Of a stretch of 64,000 nucleotides of DNA, positions 41,560-52,660 are shown piece by piece. The notes below the pieces were generated by a model. It saw only the letters and a list, made by a program, of their open reading frames with translations. It did no database searches and had not been told where the DNA came from. The DNA is from Rhipicephalus microplus. Taxonomy: Eukaryota; Arthropoda; Arachnida; Ixodida; Ixodidae. The translations under genes were made by a program, and so were the position numbers. The stretch is taken from assembly GCF_043290135.1 (NCBI RefSeq), contig NC_134705.1, forward strand, positions 43,713,271 through 43,777,270. Direction: 5' to 3'. How positions within the stretch are numbered: the first letter of the stretch is position 1; each line of letters opens with the position of its first letter.

Positions 41560-42690
41560 TGTACGTGACTTGTAGTTAACGGGTCGTGAAGCTCGTGGAG
41601 GCCACAAGGTAGCGTGCAGTTTTGCGTCTCTTTGTGCAGTTTTACAGACTTGCTCATTATCGTGTAAGAATACTCTTAGAGGCGGAGTGTCTAGCGAGCG
41701 AGACGACCTGCTGGATCTTTCAGAGAGGTGAGCCCCATAGGGCGTCGTGGTTGGTGAGAACAGTAAATAAATGGCCGTATAAGTAATGGCAAAATTTTGG
41801 CTCTGCCCACACCAAAGCAAGGCATTCGCGCTCCGTGATTTCACAATTCCGCTACAAGGTGGACTGCAGCCTGCAGCATAAGCTATTGCGAAATTCTTCT
41901 CACGTTGTCGCTGAGCCAACACAGTGCCTATTACGTGACCACTGGCTTCTGTGCGGGCTTCGTGCAAAAGGGTCGAAGTGGGCCAGAACAGAAGACGTGA
42001 GCAAAGTGGTGAAATCAGAGAAAGCTGCTGTTTGCGAGAGACCCCAGTTAAAGGTAACATCTAGTTTCAGCAAATTTGTGAGGGACATGGCAATTCCCGC
42101 AACGTTTTTGATGAACCGCTCGAAGTACGCTGCCCCACAAAGCTGCGGACATATTTGACGATTTTCGAACAGGAAAGTGCTTCATAGCTCGATCTTTTTG
42201 GGGATCAGGCTGTGCACTGTTAGCGTCCAAATATGGCCAAGTATTGCAATGCCACGGCTGTGGAACATGCACTTAGACGGATTCAGTAAGTCAGGCGAGG
42301 CGGAATACCTCAAAAATTTTCGACAGCCTCTCAAGGTGCATTTCAAAAGTGGCATAAAACGCAATTATACGTTGCCCAAATAACAGGACACGCAGACCAC
42401 GTGAAGCCACGGTCCATGGTGTCCATGGTAATCTACACATAACAAGAACTAAGGTAGATGGAAGAGAAGTAGGCGGCACTATGCAGACAATCAAGAGCGT
42501 CGTGAATTCGTGGCAGATGGTAGGCATATTTCTTTGTAATGTTTATGTGGTGATAGTCTACACAAACTCGCCACAATTTGTCATTCTACTAAACTAAAAC
42601 CACCGGGGACGCCCAGAAACTGGAGTATCGCCCAGTTATGTCCTTTGCTAGCACCTTGTTCACCTCCTTCTGGATTACGCTGCGTTCAGA
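41560..42690 (-). pseudogene. Element F reverse transcriptase and RNase H
   Basis: RT pieces near 42180-42690 include a basic 'KCMFHSRGIAILGH' connection segment and 'HKFAETRCYL'. RNase H reads 'HEARTEASGHVIGTVLAQRQ' (41920-41975; Glu in place of the first Asp). The region is so broken that motif A and the YxDD site cannot be read with confidence. Confidence 0.65.
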
Positions 42691-42870
42691 AGCAGGCTCT
42701 CTGTGAAGACGGTGGTAAACATATTTGGCATCCACTTTTGTGTTTGCAATGCTGGACAAATGATGTCTGCTCTAAAAGTCGGTCACCAAAATTTAAAGTG
42801 TCCCCATAGGCCCCAAGAACGCACTGCAGGGCTTCAACTTGCTCATGTGGAAGATCAGAGGCAATCCTGT

Positions 42871-43521
42871 CTACAGTTCGATGGCTGCCCGAGGGTGCTG
42901 CCAGTGGCATGCGTTGCGTATACGAACAAGGTTATTCAAGGAAAAAGATTCGATTTCTAAATTGAGCAAAATACAAATATGGGCTACATAAATGCCTTGT
43001 AGAAGTACTTGATCCATGAAGCCGAAATTTACAAGTGGTAGACAAGTTCTGTTAGCTGTGATGCTGAGCACAGTGTTGGTAACCACAACACTATGCGCAA
43101 GGAGTACGTCGGTGAGAGGCGTAGCGTAATAGTCACTGTCTGGCACAGCCGGTGAGCACAGAAAATTGACGTCAGTTTTAGAGGGTATTTGAACAAATTC
43201 ACTGCATTGTAATGGGCACGCAGGTTCACAAATGGGGTCACTGATTTGTGACAGTTCAAGGCGGAGCACACCAACGGAAAATCGATAAGAGCCGAATCGG
43301 CGGCAAGAAAATACAGGCCTAGTATGACGTCGTGGGGACATGTTGCAAGGATTGTAAAAAGGACCATTTGATGACCGACTGTGGTAACTTGAGCTGCACA
43401 CATACCAACGACCGGGACTGTTGCGCCATCCGCGACTTACGCGGCACTGATCAATGGTGACGGGAGGACATGCGACGACAAAAATCCCAACTGATAATGG
43501 AGACGTGTGCGCGCGTATCAA
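42871..43521 (-). pseudogene. Element F aspartic protease region
   Basis: The minus frames 43029-43403 and 42871-43521 overlap. 'CPHDVILGLYFLAADSALID' (distal protease motif ILGxxFL) is clear at 43280-43345; the DTG site is degraded. Compare element B, whose protease is similar ('SALIDYATG'). Confidence 0.6.
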
Positions 43522-44117
43522 TCAAAGCTTCAACATGTGTGCAATCAGCATATACATTTCAAGTGAGTTCTGGTTCAGACATAAGGGCAACAGAGAATTT
43601 ATAAGGTACTCAAGCCAACTTCCTCTCCAGAAGCTGCGCGTGGGCAAGTGTAAATGGGGCAGGGGCTAGAAGGCGTAGATGGCCACTGGCTACGAAAGTA
43701 ATGAGCGGCGTGTCACGTACGCCCACAGCGGAAGCAGATCAGCTTATCATCAGCTGTTTGCCATTAGGACAGGTTCTTGGTCCGAAGTGAGTACGGATGG
43801 TGGTGTGTCGTGTTCACAGAAGCTCTTGAGGCATCAGTATTGTTGACGGCGCATACATTGGGTGAGATACTCGGGTCAGTGAATTCCTGGTGAACCTGGA
43901 TCAAAGTGACAGCTGGACCAAGGCAACAGCTGGCGTCGAGGTGTCGGACAACGTCGGTTCGCTGGCACCCGGGTACGCGGCCTAGCGTTCACGTCGGGTG
44001 ATGCACGTCACGTCATCAGTTGCAGACGGCTGACAAGAGGTGGCTTCGCAAGATGATGTTGCAGCGGTGTTTGATAGGCGATTGAATTGGTGTTAAATGT
44101 GTCGACCCTTCACCTGC

Positions 44118-44560
44118 TCAACGTGGCAGCACTCCTTGATTAGGGCATCGATGGTCGTTGAGTTTGAATACGAGGAGGTTAAACGCATTGTCGGCGATAC
44201 TTTTTGCGATGTGCGAGACCTTGTCAGACTCGACCATGTCGGGATCGGCCTTTTGACACAAAGCTAGCACGTTTTGAATATAGGTCGAATAGGGCTCGGT
44301 TGACCTCTGTGTACGCAGGGTCAGTTGTTTCCGAGCATCAAGCTGTTGAGCAAATGGGTTGCCAAACAGGCCACGGAGCTGTTGTTTAAACATTTCCCAG
44401 CTTGTGATTTTGTGTTCGTTGGTCTCAAACCAGACGCGAGGGGTCTTGTCGAGATGTAATATGATGCCTCTCTCATAATCATGTGGCGGTTTTGCGACGT
44501 AAACGCAACAAATCAATCGAGATATAGTATGACATTCGTCAGCATACAAGTTGGGTCCCG
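44118..44560 (-). pseudogene. Element F gag with an embedded SINE tail
   Basis: The capsid part reads 'LHLDKTPRVWFETNEHKITS', 'WEMFKQQLRGLFGNPFAQQL', 'YIQNVLALCQKADPDM' and 'KVSHIAKSIADNAFNLL'. A 52-bp SINE fragment (44465-44516) sits in the frame without closing it. Nucleocapsid remnants are not clear. Confidence 0.75.
44465..44516 (+). mobile_element. SINE 3' end, strongly truncated, with TSD, in element F gag
   Basis: 'tctctcataatcatgtggcg' and 'acgtaaacgcaacaaatcaa' match the last part of the SINE. TCGAGATGTAATATGA (44449-44464) and TCGAGATATAGTATGA (44517-44532) are a 16-bp TSD with two differences. Confidence 0.85.
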
Positions 44561-44772
44561 CGCATATTGCTTGCTGACGCGCTCATACGTACTGAGCTAC
44601 TTGTCCACATTCACATTGTTGTCTCCAGCAGAGGTACGAGGTATCACGGGGTTGCCTTGAACCAGCTTGCTCTCAATGAATTTGCCGCGGTAGGTGGGGA
44701 AGGCGTGCTTTTAGCCGGATCCATAGACTCAAGGAGGCGTCCACTGCGGAGCTGTGTCGTCAAAAGAAAGTA

Positions 44773-44788
44773 CCCAGCCCCTCCACCA
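44773..44788 (-). promoter_or_regulatory. Primer-binding site of element F
   Basis: On the minus strand TGGTGGAGGGGCTGGG, four bases from the 5' LTR; one base different from element D. Confidence 0.65.
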
Positions 44789-44792
44789 AATA

Positions 44793-44934
44793 TTTTACGT
44801 GAAGATAGCCGCAATCACTCAGTAACCACAGCACAGCTCGCGCACACATTGTCAACCTCGTCCCTTCTATTCCGAGACGCATTTCAGGATATGTGCCACT
44901 AGGTCATCATACCGTTAAACGAAACCACGTAAAA
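44793..44934 (-). repeat. Element F 5' LTR
   Basis: 142 bp, partner of 40356-40493; its outer end has mutated from the usual CA to AA. Confidence 0.72.
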
Positions 44935-44938
44935 ATAT

Positions 44939-47515
44939 AAAAAGAGGAGTACTTACACGTTCAAAGCACCTGCCATAATAATAAGAGAATTATAGTAGCA
45001 GCCTCTAGGTAAGTAAGCATCTCACCACACAGTCACTGTATATATAAGTATTGGGACATGCTCTCGATTTTTCAATTCTGTAAAAGTGGGTTTCACAGAG
45101 GAAAATTTTCATAAACATTATCGCATGGCGCTAGTCATAACTGAACGTAAAGGAGCCTTATCGAGAGCTTTAGATTACTCTCACCGCAATGCGTGCATGT
45201 CGCGAACAGTGAAACTTAATTCCCGTCATTTTGTTGGCCATCTTGCGCCCAGGTCTAAGTTTCTTCCTTGCACCTGCGCAGTGGTTTATGGATTTCTTTT
45301 TCCTTGTGGGCGATACGTGCACATGGTTCAAACAAGTATAGGTGTGTAAATACCGGCTTAAAAAGCACCCTAAAGGGCCACTCACAAGGTTCCTAAATAG
45401 TGAAAATCACCACCCAAGCACTCCGAACAAATAGTTAACCAGCTAAGGCTGAAACCTGCAGCCCCGGTTTATCCGCGGCCTCAACCCGACGCGGCACTGA
45501 AGCCTCTCCAAACTATCGGTTACATGTTCGTGCTTTTTATTGTGGTTACACACACGTTTGGCTTGGGTTTACCACAGTGCCTATTTTACATGCCGCCCAT
45601 TATGCCTCACATGATTACGGTCATGGAGGAGTGTTGTGAGTGGTTAAATACGTTTCGCATTGAGTTAATTAATCACAGTGATTCTCAAATCACACGTGGG
45701 TCACAGGCGTTGCAGCCGGAGCTAATGTTTCTCTTCAGAAACTCCGACGAACCCACTCCCGCAATCATCACATTGACACCACAACGCCTCGATGTTGCAA
45801 GCGTTTGATATCGCGAGTTAACTCGGTGGCGTGGTTTCCAGGATGTGCCTACCACTGACGCTTGCATTCCCGTTCAAAATTTAGCGCGGCTTAGAAAGCT
45901 GCCGATCCAGTTGCTGCCGGCACTTGGCTTCCCGGGCCTGTTTTAGGAGCGAAGCACCTTAAGCCGAGGGTCGTGCGTCCGCGATGTACGTAGTAGCAGT
46001 GCGTCGAAGTAATAGGTAGCCACCTCTACGACCGGACTAGACAAGACGCACGCGCGCACTCATTTGAATGGAGAAGGGAACCCACGCACATTAATCATAA
46101 ATAAGTAGAGAACTTGTTTCTAACAAAATAACATACAGAGACGAATATTGATAATTTAATCTAAAAAAACTCAGTTGGTGTAACGTCCTTGGTTTTAGCA
46201 AGGTTTATTGAGGGTTGGGCCGCAGTGCCATGAGCTTGCGGCGGGGAAAGGTGAGAACCAAACACGAAGCGCAGGCCGTAATAAAGTGCGCGCGTGCCGC
46301 TCCTCCAGTCCAGCCGTGCCACCTCTCGTTTAGCCCTTGGAATGTTCGCTGGATGGCGGTACTACTATATGATAAATGTATGATGAAAGGATGCGAGGTG
46401 GCGGTACTTGGAGTGTTCACTAGATGAACGGAGAGACAGACAGATACGAGGACGGATGGAGGAACGCACGCACGTACGGATGAACGGATGCATGGTTGGA
46501 CAGACACATGGACGGAAGGATGTACGGACGAATGCACAGACGGTCACACAGACAGACGCACGGACGGATGGAAGCAACGAACGAACGGACGGAAGCGAAC
46601 AGGGACTGGCGGATGCTTCACCCCACTCATCATCACGCATTCCGTGAATATGCTGTGATTTTTTGTGCGCGGACTTCACTGTCGGCCCGGCGAATGCGAG
46701 CTCTCTCTCGTTTCTACTGTCCACGCTATTTTAAAGTTGTCCGTGGGATACCCGTGAAGAAGATTTCAGGACAAACTGACACACGCGCGCAGAGCGCCGT
46801 GGCTGCGACAGGATGAACAACGTCACTCACAACGCAGCCAATGGCGCGTGTGCATGAGTGCGACCCTGCGAACGGCGTAACTGATAACACGGTCAATGCA
46901 GACCGCTCGTGACACTGCTGCTGAGTGGTTTTTCGTTTCTCCTAGCTATATACGTTTTCGCTGCAAAAACAAGTGCTGTATTCTCTCCTAATATTTTTCC
47001 TCTTCTTGCACACTTCTGTGACGCAGACCCTATAGTTCCCGTGGCGTCGATAGTGTAAGTGCTCTCGATAGGTTCTTGTACGCGAAATATCAAATGTAAT
47101 TTTTCTCCTGCCCTGCTTTGCCATGCAGCCGCCCATCCATTCAGCCTTGTCTCACATGAGTATCGTGCACGATCAACCGATCACACTTCCTGTGTGTGCT
47201 TACAACTGCGCAAACGGCAACAACAACGTGCATCTGAGAAGCACGAAATCCTGATAGGCTCTAGCGCTTAGTGCTGACGTAATTCACGTGATTTTAAACG
47301 CTAGAGGGTGAGGAGAATGTGTGCGAAGGATAGTGAAATAAAGGTGAAAATCACCCCCTCGTTTTCGAGCACGGGTTGGTGAGTGGCCTTTTGAGAATTG
47401 CTATACAGATGCTCAATCGCATAGGTCAATGCACTGTAGGTAGTGTGAAGTAGGTAGCAACAATACGTGTCAACAGCTTTTAGACAAAAGCAAGACTTTG
47501 TATCGTCACAGGATA
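44939..47515. other. No gene confirmed; unclassified repeat-like stretches
   Basis: A 94-codon plus frame (45524-45808) has no recognised domain. The stretch 45940-46080 ('ttttaggagcgaagcacctt') looks repetitive but was not classified. 46430-46620 is listed separately. 46660-47300 shows no motif. Nothing here is supported as a gene. Confidence 0.35.
46430..46620. repeat. Degenerate GACG/GGAC minisatellite
   Basis: Irregular tandem tetranucleotides (gacg, ggac, gaca). The long Ser/Val/Arg-rich open frames on both strands here are artefacts of the repeat. Confidence 0.8.
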
Positions 47516-47723
47516 TGTGCACCCTCAAGCTGTACGAAGCATTCAAGATTAATACTGCAAGTGGGGGTGCGTTGAATCTACCAGGTGAAAACGTTGGCGG
47601 TAATTGCCATGCTGCACACAAGAGGCGTGAAGAAACTTGCGTAAGGAGGGGCGGCTCGTGAGCATGCAATAAAATGGAAAAGATACATTCAACGTGCACT
47701 TCGGTCTCTTCTCTGTATGAACA
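47516..47723 (+). repeat. Element G 5' LTR (start approximate)
   Basis: Similar to 49661-49857, best kept over its last 100 bp; AATAAA within 'gcaataaaatgg'. Confidence 0.65.
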
Positions 47724-47727
47724 CTAT

Positions 47728-47745
47728 TGGTGCCGAAACCAGGGA
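47728..47745 (+). promoter_or_regulatory. Primer-binding site of element G
   Basis: TGGTGCCGAAACCAGGGA, four bases after the LTR; the form expected for BEL/Pao elements and different from the gypsy sites in the window. Confidence 0.8.
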
Positions 47746-47799
47746 GAAGAGCGACATCCTCAGCACCGATACGTTCTCAGGATAGACAAGTTATACTCA

Positions 47800-49030
47800 G
47801 ACATTCAGACATCCTTCGCGGTGCCCCTGCTCCACTCCTGCTCAACGCCAGCGAGATACTCCTGCAAAACACTTCACTGTCTTCAGCCGACTTGCAGAAA
47901 CTCATCGACGAGCTTCGTGACAAAGAGCCTCCCCGCACTAAACAAACAGATCACCGACGCACTTGACGGTGAGGAGTTATGAGGAAACTATGAACGCTCT
48001 TATGAGGCTTCGATCCGCGAAGAATGCACGTGCACTGGTGGGTTCTACCATGATCGAATTCAACCAGCCGAGGCAGGCCGGTACGAGTGATGTACCCAGC
48101 AACTCCAAGGAAACTGCCCATTCTGACGCCATCGACAAATACCTCACCGATCCAATTTGATCATGCGTACCAGTCTTGCGAGTCACTTTAAGCAAACTTC
48201 AAGTGCCCGTCTTCAACAGTGAGAACCGTGAGTGGCAGGGGAGCTAGGAGCACTACTAGACGACCATCCACACACTCACCAATCCCACTGGTATCAAGAA
48301 GCTCAAGTACTTGAAGATGTACTTGGCCTGCACTACGAACGATGCTATTGAAGAAATATGTCTTACAGAAATTAACATCGTCACTTGAAAGCCGTAGCCC
48401 AAGCTTCAAAATGTTAACTAAGATGAGACAGAAAGAGTTCCCATCTTTGTTATCGTTTTCAAGCACCACGTTTTCCGAATAATGGTTCCCCAACTGGGCC
48501 TAACATAGTGTCCTATAATATTGTCGTCAAGGCACTCACCGAAAGATTTGGTTAAAACGATCTCCTCTTCAATTAACACATGGACAGAGTATTTGCTATT
48601 GAACCAATTGAGGCATCGTCGCAAGTAACAAGGCTGCGGGAGCTGTACGAGCAAATACAGTTCAAGACCAGCTGTATGGAGAGCCCTGGTATGCCATCTC
48701 CAGAGTATCCTGTTGTTTTTCACCGAGTGCTGATGCGATCGTTGCCACAGGGCCTGACAATCTAGTATCGAAAGTGCACAAAATCCGACACAGACGCTAC
48801 GGAATCTGCAGTACAATCAATAGTAGAGAGGAAAATCGAGTGTCACGCGAAAAACATGCTTGAGGGAAACCGCCAACAAAACGTAATGCTGCGAATTCGG
48901 TGACACCGTCTCGTCTGCCGTCTGCCGTAGCACTGGGTGGACTGTCACCATCATCAGATGTCACTTCAAGGTCTGTAGAGACTTCGTGTCTACTTTGTGC
49001 CATCTGCCAACTTATGACGCGTGATTTTTG
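47800..49030 (+). pseudogene. Element G gag (BEL/Pao, DUF1759-type)
   Basis: An N-terminal frame (47727-47966) leads into 'VPVFNSENREWQG' style sequence (48202-48240), 'IVVKALTERFG' (48515-48550), the open segment 48580-48765 with 'MDRVFAIEPIEASSQVTRLR', 'ELYEQIQFKTSCMESPGMPS' and 'YPVVFHRVLMRSLPQGLTI', and a cysteine pair 'CLLCAICQ' (48990-49015) from the zinc-binding end. These are hallmarks of BEL/Pao gag. Frames are broken in at least four places. Confidence 0.78.
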
Positions 49031-49660
49031 AAGCACGTCATCCGAGGGGGAAAGGTGTGGACGTATATTGAGGCAGCACATCTATTGGAACGAGCCCCTT
49101 CCTCCTGTCGTTGAGGAATCGCGGAAAATAACATCGTAACTTGACTCCACTTCTCAAGCGCACTCTACGTTGCTTCTCACTGAGGTAACAAGGCCATAGA
49201 GAAGTGACAGTACATAGATGCCCTCTAATGCAACCCTGCGAGAACATTGAGGATATGCTCGGGCGCTGGCAAGACCACACCTCCTAACCAGCAAGCGCAT
49301 TCAAAGGGTACCAGCAAAAACTAGCGGCTATTGGCCTGGTTTCACCATGCATGACTCACTAAGAGGCGTAAAGTGCAAGAGATTTTCCGTTTGCGGAAAC
49401 GAAGGAAAAAAGAAGGCTTGCACCTCATGCACTTCCATCACTGTGAGCCATGGTCTTGTCAGTGACAACAGCGTGCCGGCGCCTCGACGGGAATTCCGCA
49501 GATTGGTCGTGGCGTTTCAGGCAAGGCCGGTATCATTAAGCATTTAAAACTTGTCTAATTTAGCAGCCACTAACGGTGTTTTCAGGCAGAGGAGGCGGCA
49601 TTAATCATTTTAAACTCGTCTACCGAAGCGGCCATCAAAAACGGCACCCGGTACATCGTC

Positions 49661-49857
49661 TGTACCAATTGTACACAAGCGACCACACCGCGGGCCCAGG
49701 AAGATGGCGAATTCCGCGCGAAAAAACGGTGGCGCGAAACGTTATGCTGCGCACAAGTGCACGAAAAAACAGGCGCAAGGCGAGGCTGCTTGTGAGCACG
49801 CAATAAAAATAAAAAGAAGTGTTCGTCCAGGGTGTCGGTCTCTTTTCTGTCACAACA
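49661..49857 (+). repeat. Element G 3' LTR
   Basis: Begins TGTACCAATTGTACACAAGC and ends CTGTCACAACA. Confidence 0.68.
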
Positions 49858-50847
49858 GGCTGCCTAAGCGAAGCTTCGGTACCTTTTGCTGATTGCGAGC
49901 TGGAAGTTTTATTTGCGACCTCGGGAGTTAAGCACCTCATTACGTAATCAGCTCGATTCATCTCATGCTCACTGTATATATAATGTCAGGTTTCAACCGT
50001 TAAACGTTTATTTCGTTGTTTGCGTGCGTCATGTTTTTCACTCGTCTTCGTCCTTGTTCAGTAGCGTAGTTATTAAGCCCTAAAATGAATTACAAAACAT
50101 GTCTTCGGCGCCAGGTGTCTCGAATATACACAAAAAGCTTTGAGCAGCTGTGTAAAACTCGGTCCAATAATTTTTGCCTGTTCTGTTTGGGAAAAACATG
50201 GAGGACACAAATCCGCTTCCAAATACTGTATCTCTCCGCTACCATGAAGGGATGTTTTGGTGATGGTCAAGAGCAAATTATTATGCCTAGTCTTTATAAA
50301 ACTAAAGGGCACCACCTTTGTTGTCGTAGTTTTTTTTTCTGCCGTCTCCATGCCACGAGCACACCAATAACTAAAATCTGTTTGTCTAGGCGGGCAGAAG
50401 CAGCAGATTGTGTGAAAATGAGTTCGCGCGCAGATGCATGTTACGCTAGAATTTGCTCCAAAACAAATTGCAGTAAATGATGATATTGTACATTTAGAGC
50501 AGGGGACACAGAAAGCACCTGCGAACAGCTTTGCGTGTTCACTTCCGCAACCAAGCAAACACCCTTCCTTCAAATGTAGAGACTTTATTTTCTCCTATAC
50601 CGATTTGTCCCAGGCAATGACGTGTGCTCATCATTAAAAGGTGTTTTCTGTACTATGCGCAAACTATACATTGTAACCAACTCTATATTGAAGTAGTGAG
50701 GCACTATTTAACATGTAGAATCTTTGCCGCAGACTCCATAAATATTAAAATAAACGCTCATCACAATATCCGGTCTAAAATGATGCATGTCTTTTTAGTG
50801 TAATACATAAAGGAAGCGAAGTTTAGGAAGAGCACGGCATATGGTTA
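49858..50847. other. No recognised gene; unassigned open frames
   Basis: Two overlapping frames, 131 codons on plus (50085-50480) and 166 on minus (50073-50573), cover the same bases. Neither has a recognisable domain, and a stretch open on both strands is most simply a composition effect. Flanks are AT-rich. Confidence 0.3.
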
Positions 50848-50851
50848 ATAT

Positions 50852-51142
50852 TGACGCAAGGCGAACGCAGTATTTAAACTACACTACGCGCGCTAGTTCG
50901 TGCGCCCCCCCCCCCCCCCAAGAGATCAGCGGCTTGATGATCAAACAAGAAAAGGCCGTGACGGCGCGCGCTTCCTCAGCACGGGATTTTGATGAAGAAG
51001 AAGTGGACCACCGCTCGAGGATTTTTTTCTCTCGGAGATTGATCCCTTTTTGCTGATCGCCTGTTACAGACGCCGCTACTTTTCGGGCACAAGTTCGCCC
51101 CAATAAACAGTTATTCGTACACCATTTGGATTGTACGTAACA
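50852..51142 (+). repeat. Element D 5' LTR
   Basis: TGACGCAAGG ... GTACGTAACA. TATA-like 'tatttaaa' near 50870 and AATAAA at 51102-51107. A run of 17 C (50906-50922) explains most of the extra length over the 3' LTR. Confidence 0.95.
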
Positions 51143-51146
51143 ATTC

Positions 51147-51162
51147 TGGTGGAGGTGCTGGG
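51147..51162 (+). promoter_or_regulatory. Primer-binding site of element D
   Basis: TGGTGGAGGTGCTGGG, four bases after the 5' LTR; two bases before the gag ATG. Confidence 0.8.
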
Positions 51163-51164
51163 TA

Positions 51165-52607
51165 ATGATCCCAAACCCAGTTGGACTTCGAGGAAGCAGC
51201 CCGGAACCACGAGCAGTCGAACCAACTGAGCTCACGCCAGTTCATCAGCGCTCCAGCCGTCGTCTACGTGGTGAGCCACCGGAATTTCCCCTGCCACTAG
51301 AGCCCAGAGTGTCTCCAGCTGTCTCCGGTGAGAGTACCGAAATGTCGTCTCCAACCGCTGCCGCACACGCCGTTTCGTCTCCAGTCGCTGCCACGCACGT
51401 CGTTGTCGATGAGCCACGGACGCCGGACCCTTTTCATGGCGATCCTCATGAAGACGCCGAGGATTGGCTGGAGGGTTTTGAGCGCATCGCCAACTGCAAC
51501 GGATGGCCCGAAGAACGGAAGCTCCGCCGAGTTTATTTCGCATTGCAGGACAGCGCACGAACGTGGTTTGAAAACCATGAAGGTACCATTCGATCGTGGG
51601 ATGGTTTCCGACGGGAGCTACTGGCCACATACCCGAGTACAGACCGCAAGGAAAGAGCTGAAGCTGCCTTGCAGGCAAGAAACTAGCGCAACAATGAAAG
51701 CGTCGCAATGTATGTGGAAGACATGTGCCGGTTATTCCGCCGGTCTGATCAAAATATGAGCGAGGACAAGAAACTTCGGCACCTGATGCGTGGGGTGAAG
51801 CAGGAGATTTTTGCCGGTTTGCTTCGATGTCCCCCGCGGAACGTCGCTGAATTTCGCACCGAGGCGACAGCGGTTGAAAAGACTCTGCAACAGCGAGCCA
51901 GGCACTAAAATCGAGATGTTAACGTCGCATCCGTAGACGCGGTGTCAGCAGTCTTCGGGAATGGCATCGACGTATTACGAGAGCTCATTCGATCGGTGGT
52001 TCGAGAAGAGCTCCAGAAGCTAAACGGCAACCCCTCAACGGTCTCGTCTTTAAGGGAAGTTGTTCGGGAGGAGGTGAGACAGGCAGTCCGTGAGCAGCAG
52101 CCACAAGCCCAGCCTGCTCAAGCGTCAGTTCCAATGCAGCCCGCAGTCTCGTACACCGAGGTACTGAGAAACACCCCTGTACCTCATTTCGTCGCCTCTG
52201 GACCTCCTTTCGCCGCCCCTAGACCTTATTTCGCCGCAGCAAGCACGCATCTGCCGAAACCTCGATTTACGCCGTCCCCAGCCGAGACTAGGATCCGAAA
52301 AGCTGATATATGGCGCACTCCTGATCGAATTCCGCTTTGTTATCACTGCGGCGAAGCTGGCCATCTTTACCGGATGTGTGCATATCGCCGAGCTGGACTT
52401 CGGGGTTTTCCCGTAAACGCTGCCTGTCCACGGAATGGGGAGCGACCTTTTGAAATCGAGGAGTACTTGTCAACGCGTCAAGGGGCTCACTCCTCGCAGC
52501 AGCATCAGTCTCGGTCGACAGCGCCACTGAGGTATCGGTCACCAAGTCCGCGCCCATCTTCAAACTCTCCGAGGCGACTTCCCCAAAGCCCGCTTCGGGA
52601 AAACTAG
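51165..52607 (+). pseudogene. Element D gag with two in-frame stops
   Basis: One reading frame of 481 codons from ATG 51165 to TAG 52605-52607, crossed by TAG at 51684-51686 and TAA at 51906-51908. The start follows the PBS by two bases. Parts: an N-terminal Pro/Glu-rich arm with 'SSRRLRGEPPEFPLP', a capsid region ('TPDPFHGDPHEDAEDWLEGF', 'SARTWFENHEGTIRSWDGF', 'YVEDMCRLFRRSDQNMSEDK'), and a nucleocapsid with one CCHC knuckle CYHCGEAGHLYRMC (about 52337-52378), then a Ser/Arg-rich tail. Frame and motifs on both sides of each stop are continuous, so these are single-base nonsense changes. Gag builds the particle; truncated at codon 174 it would lack most of the capsid. Confidence 0.9.
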
Positions 52608-52660
52608 AATCGGCGACCTGGGGAGGTAAGGCCGCTGCCGACGCAAGAAAACAACCTCCA

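Larger units (their letters stand above)
40356..44934 (-). mobile_element. Ty3/gypsy element F, complete outline, heavily decayed
   Basis: 4.58 kb, minus orientation, flanked by ATAT (40352-40355 and 44935-44938). LTR-like ends 40356-40493 and 44793-44934 share 'cgcatttcagga.atgt.ccac' and 'cagcacag.tcg.acaca'. The coding parts follow the canonical order (gag right, INT left), with many stops and small deletions. More diverged LTRs than A or D, so it is older. Confidence 0.82.
47516..49857 (+). mobile_element. BEL/Pao element G, internal deletion derivative
   Basis: Related terminal repeats (about 47516-47723 and 49661-49857) that end 'cggtctctt.tctgt..gaaca/caaca' and share 'gtgagca.gcaataaaa'. 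The 5' one is followed by TGGTGCCGAAACCAGGGA (47728-47745), a typical BEL/Pao primer-binding site. Inside are gag remnants only; the protease-RT-RNase H-integrase region (normally over 3 kb) is missing. No TSD could be read, so outer ends are approximate. Confidence 0.75.

Noticed and set aside
46205..46724. Ser/Val/Cys-rich frames of 110-119 codons
   Set aside because: They are translations of a degenerate GACG/GGAC minisatellite.
50073..50573. 166-codon minus-strand frame and 131-codon plus-strand frame
   Set aside because: They overlap each other, have no recognised domain and no splice support; kept only as an unassigned stretch.
51232..51708. 158-codon minus-strand frame over element D gag
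   Set aside because: Shadow of the gag frame on the opposite strand.
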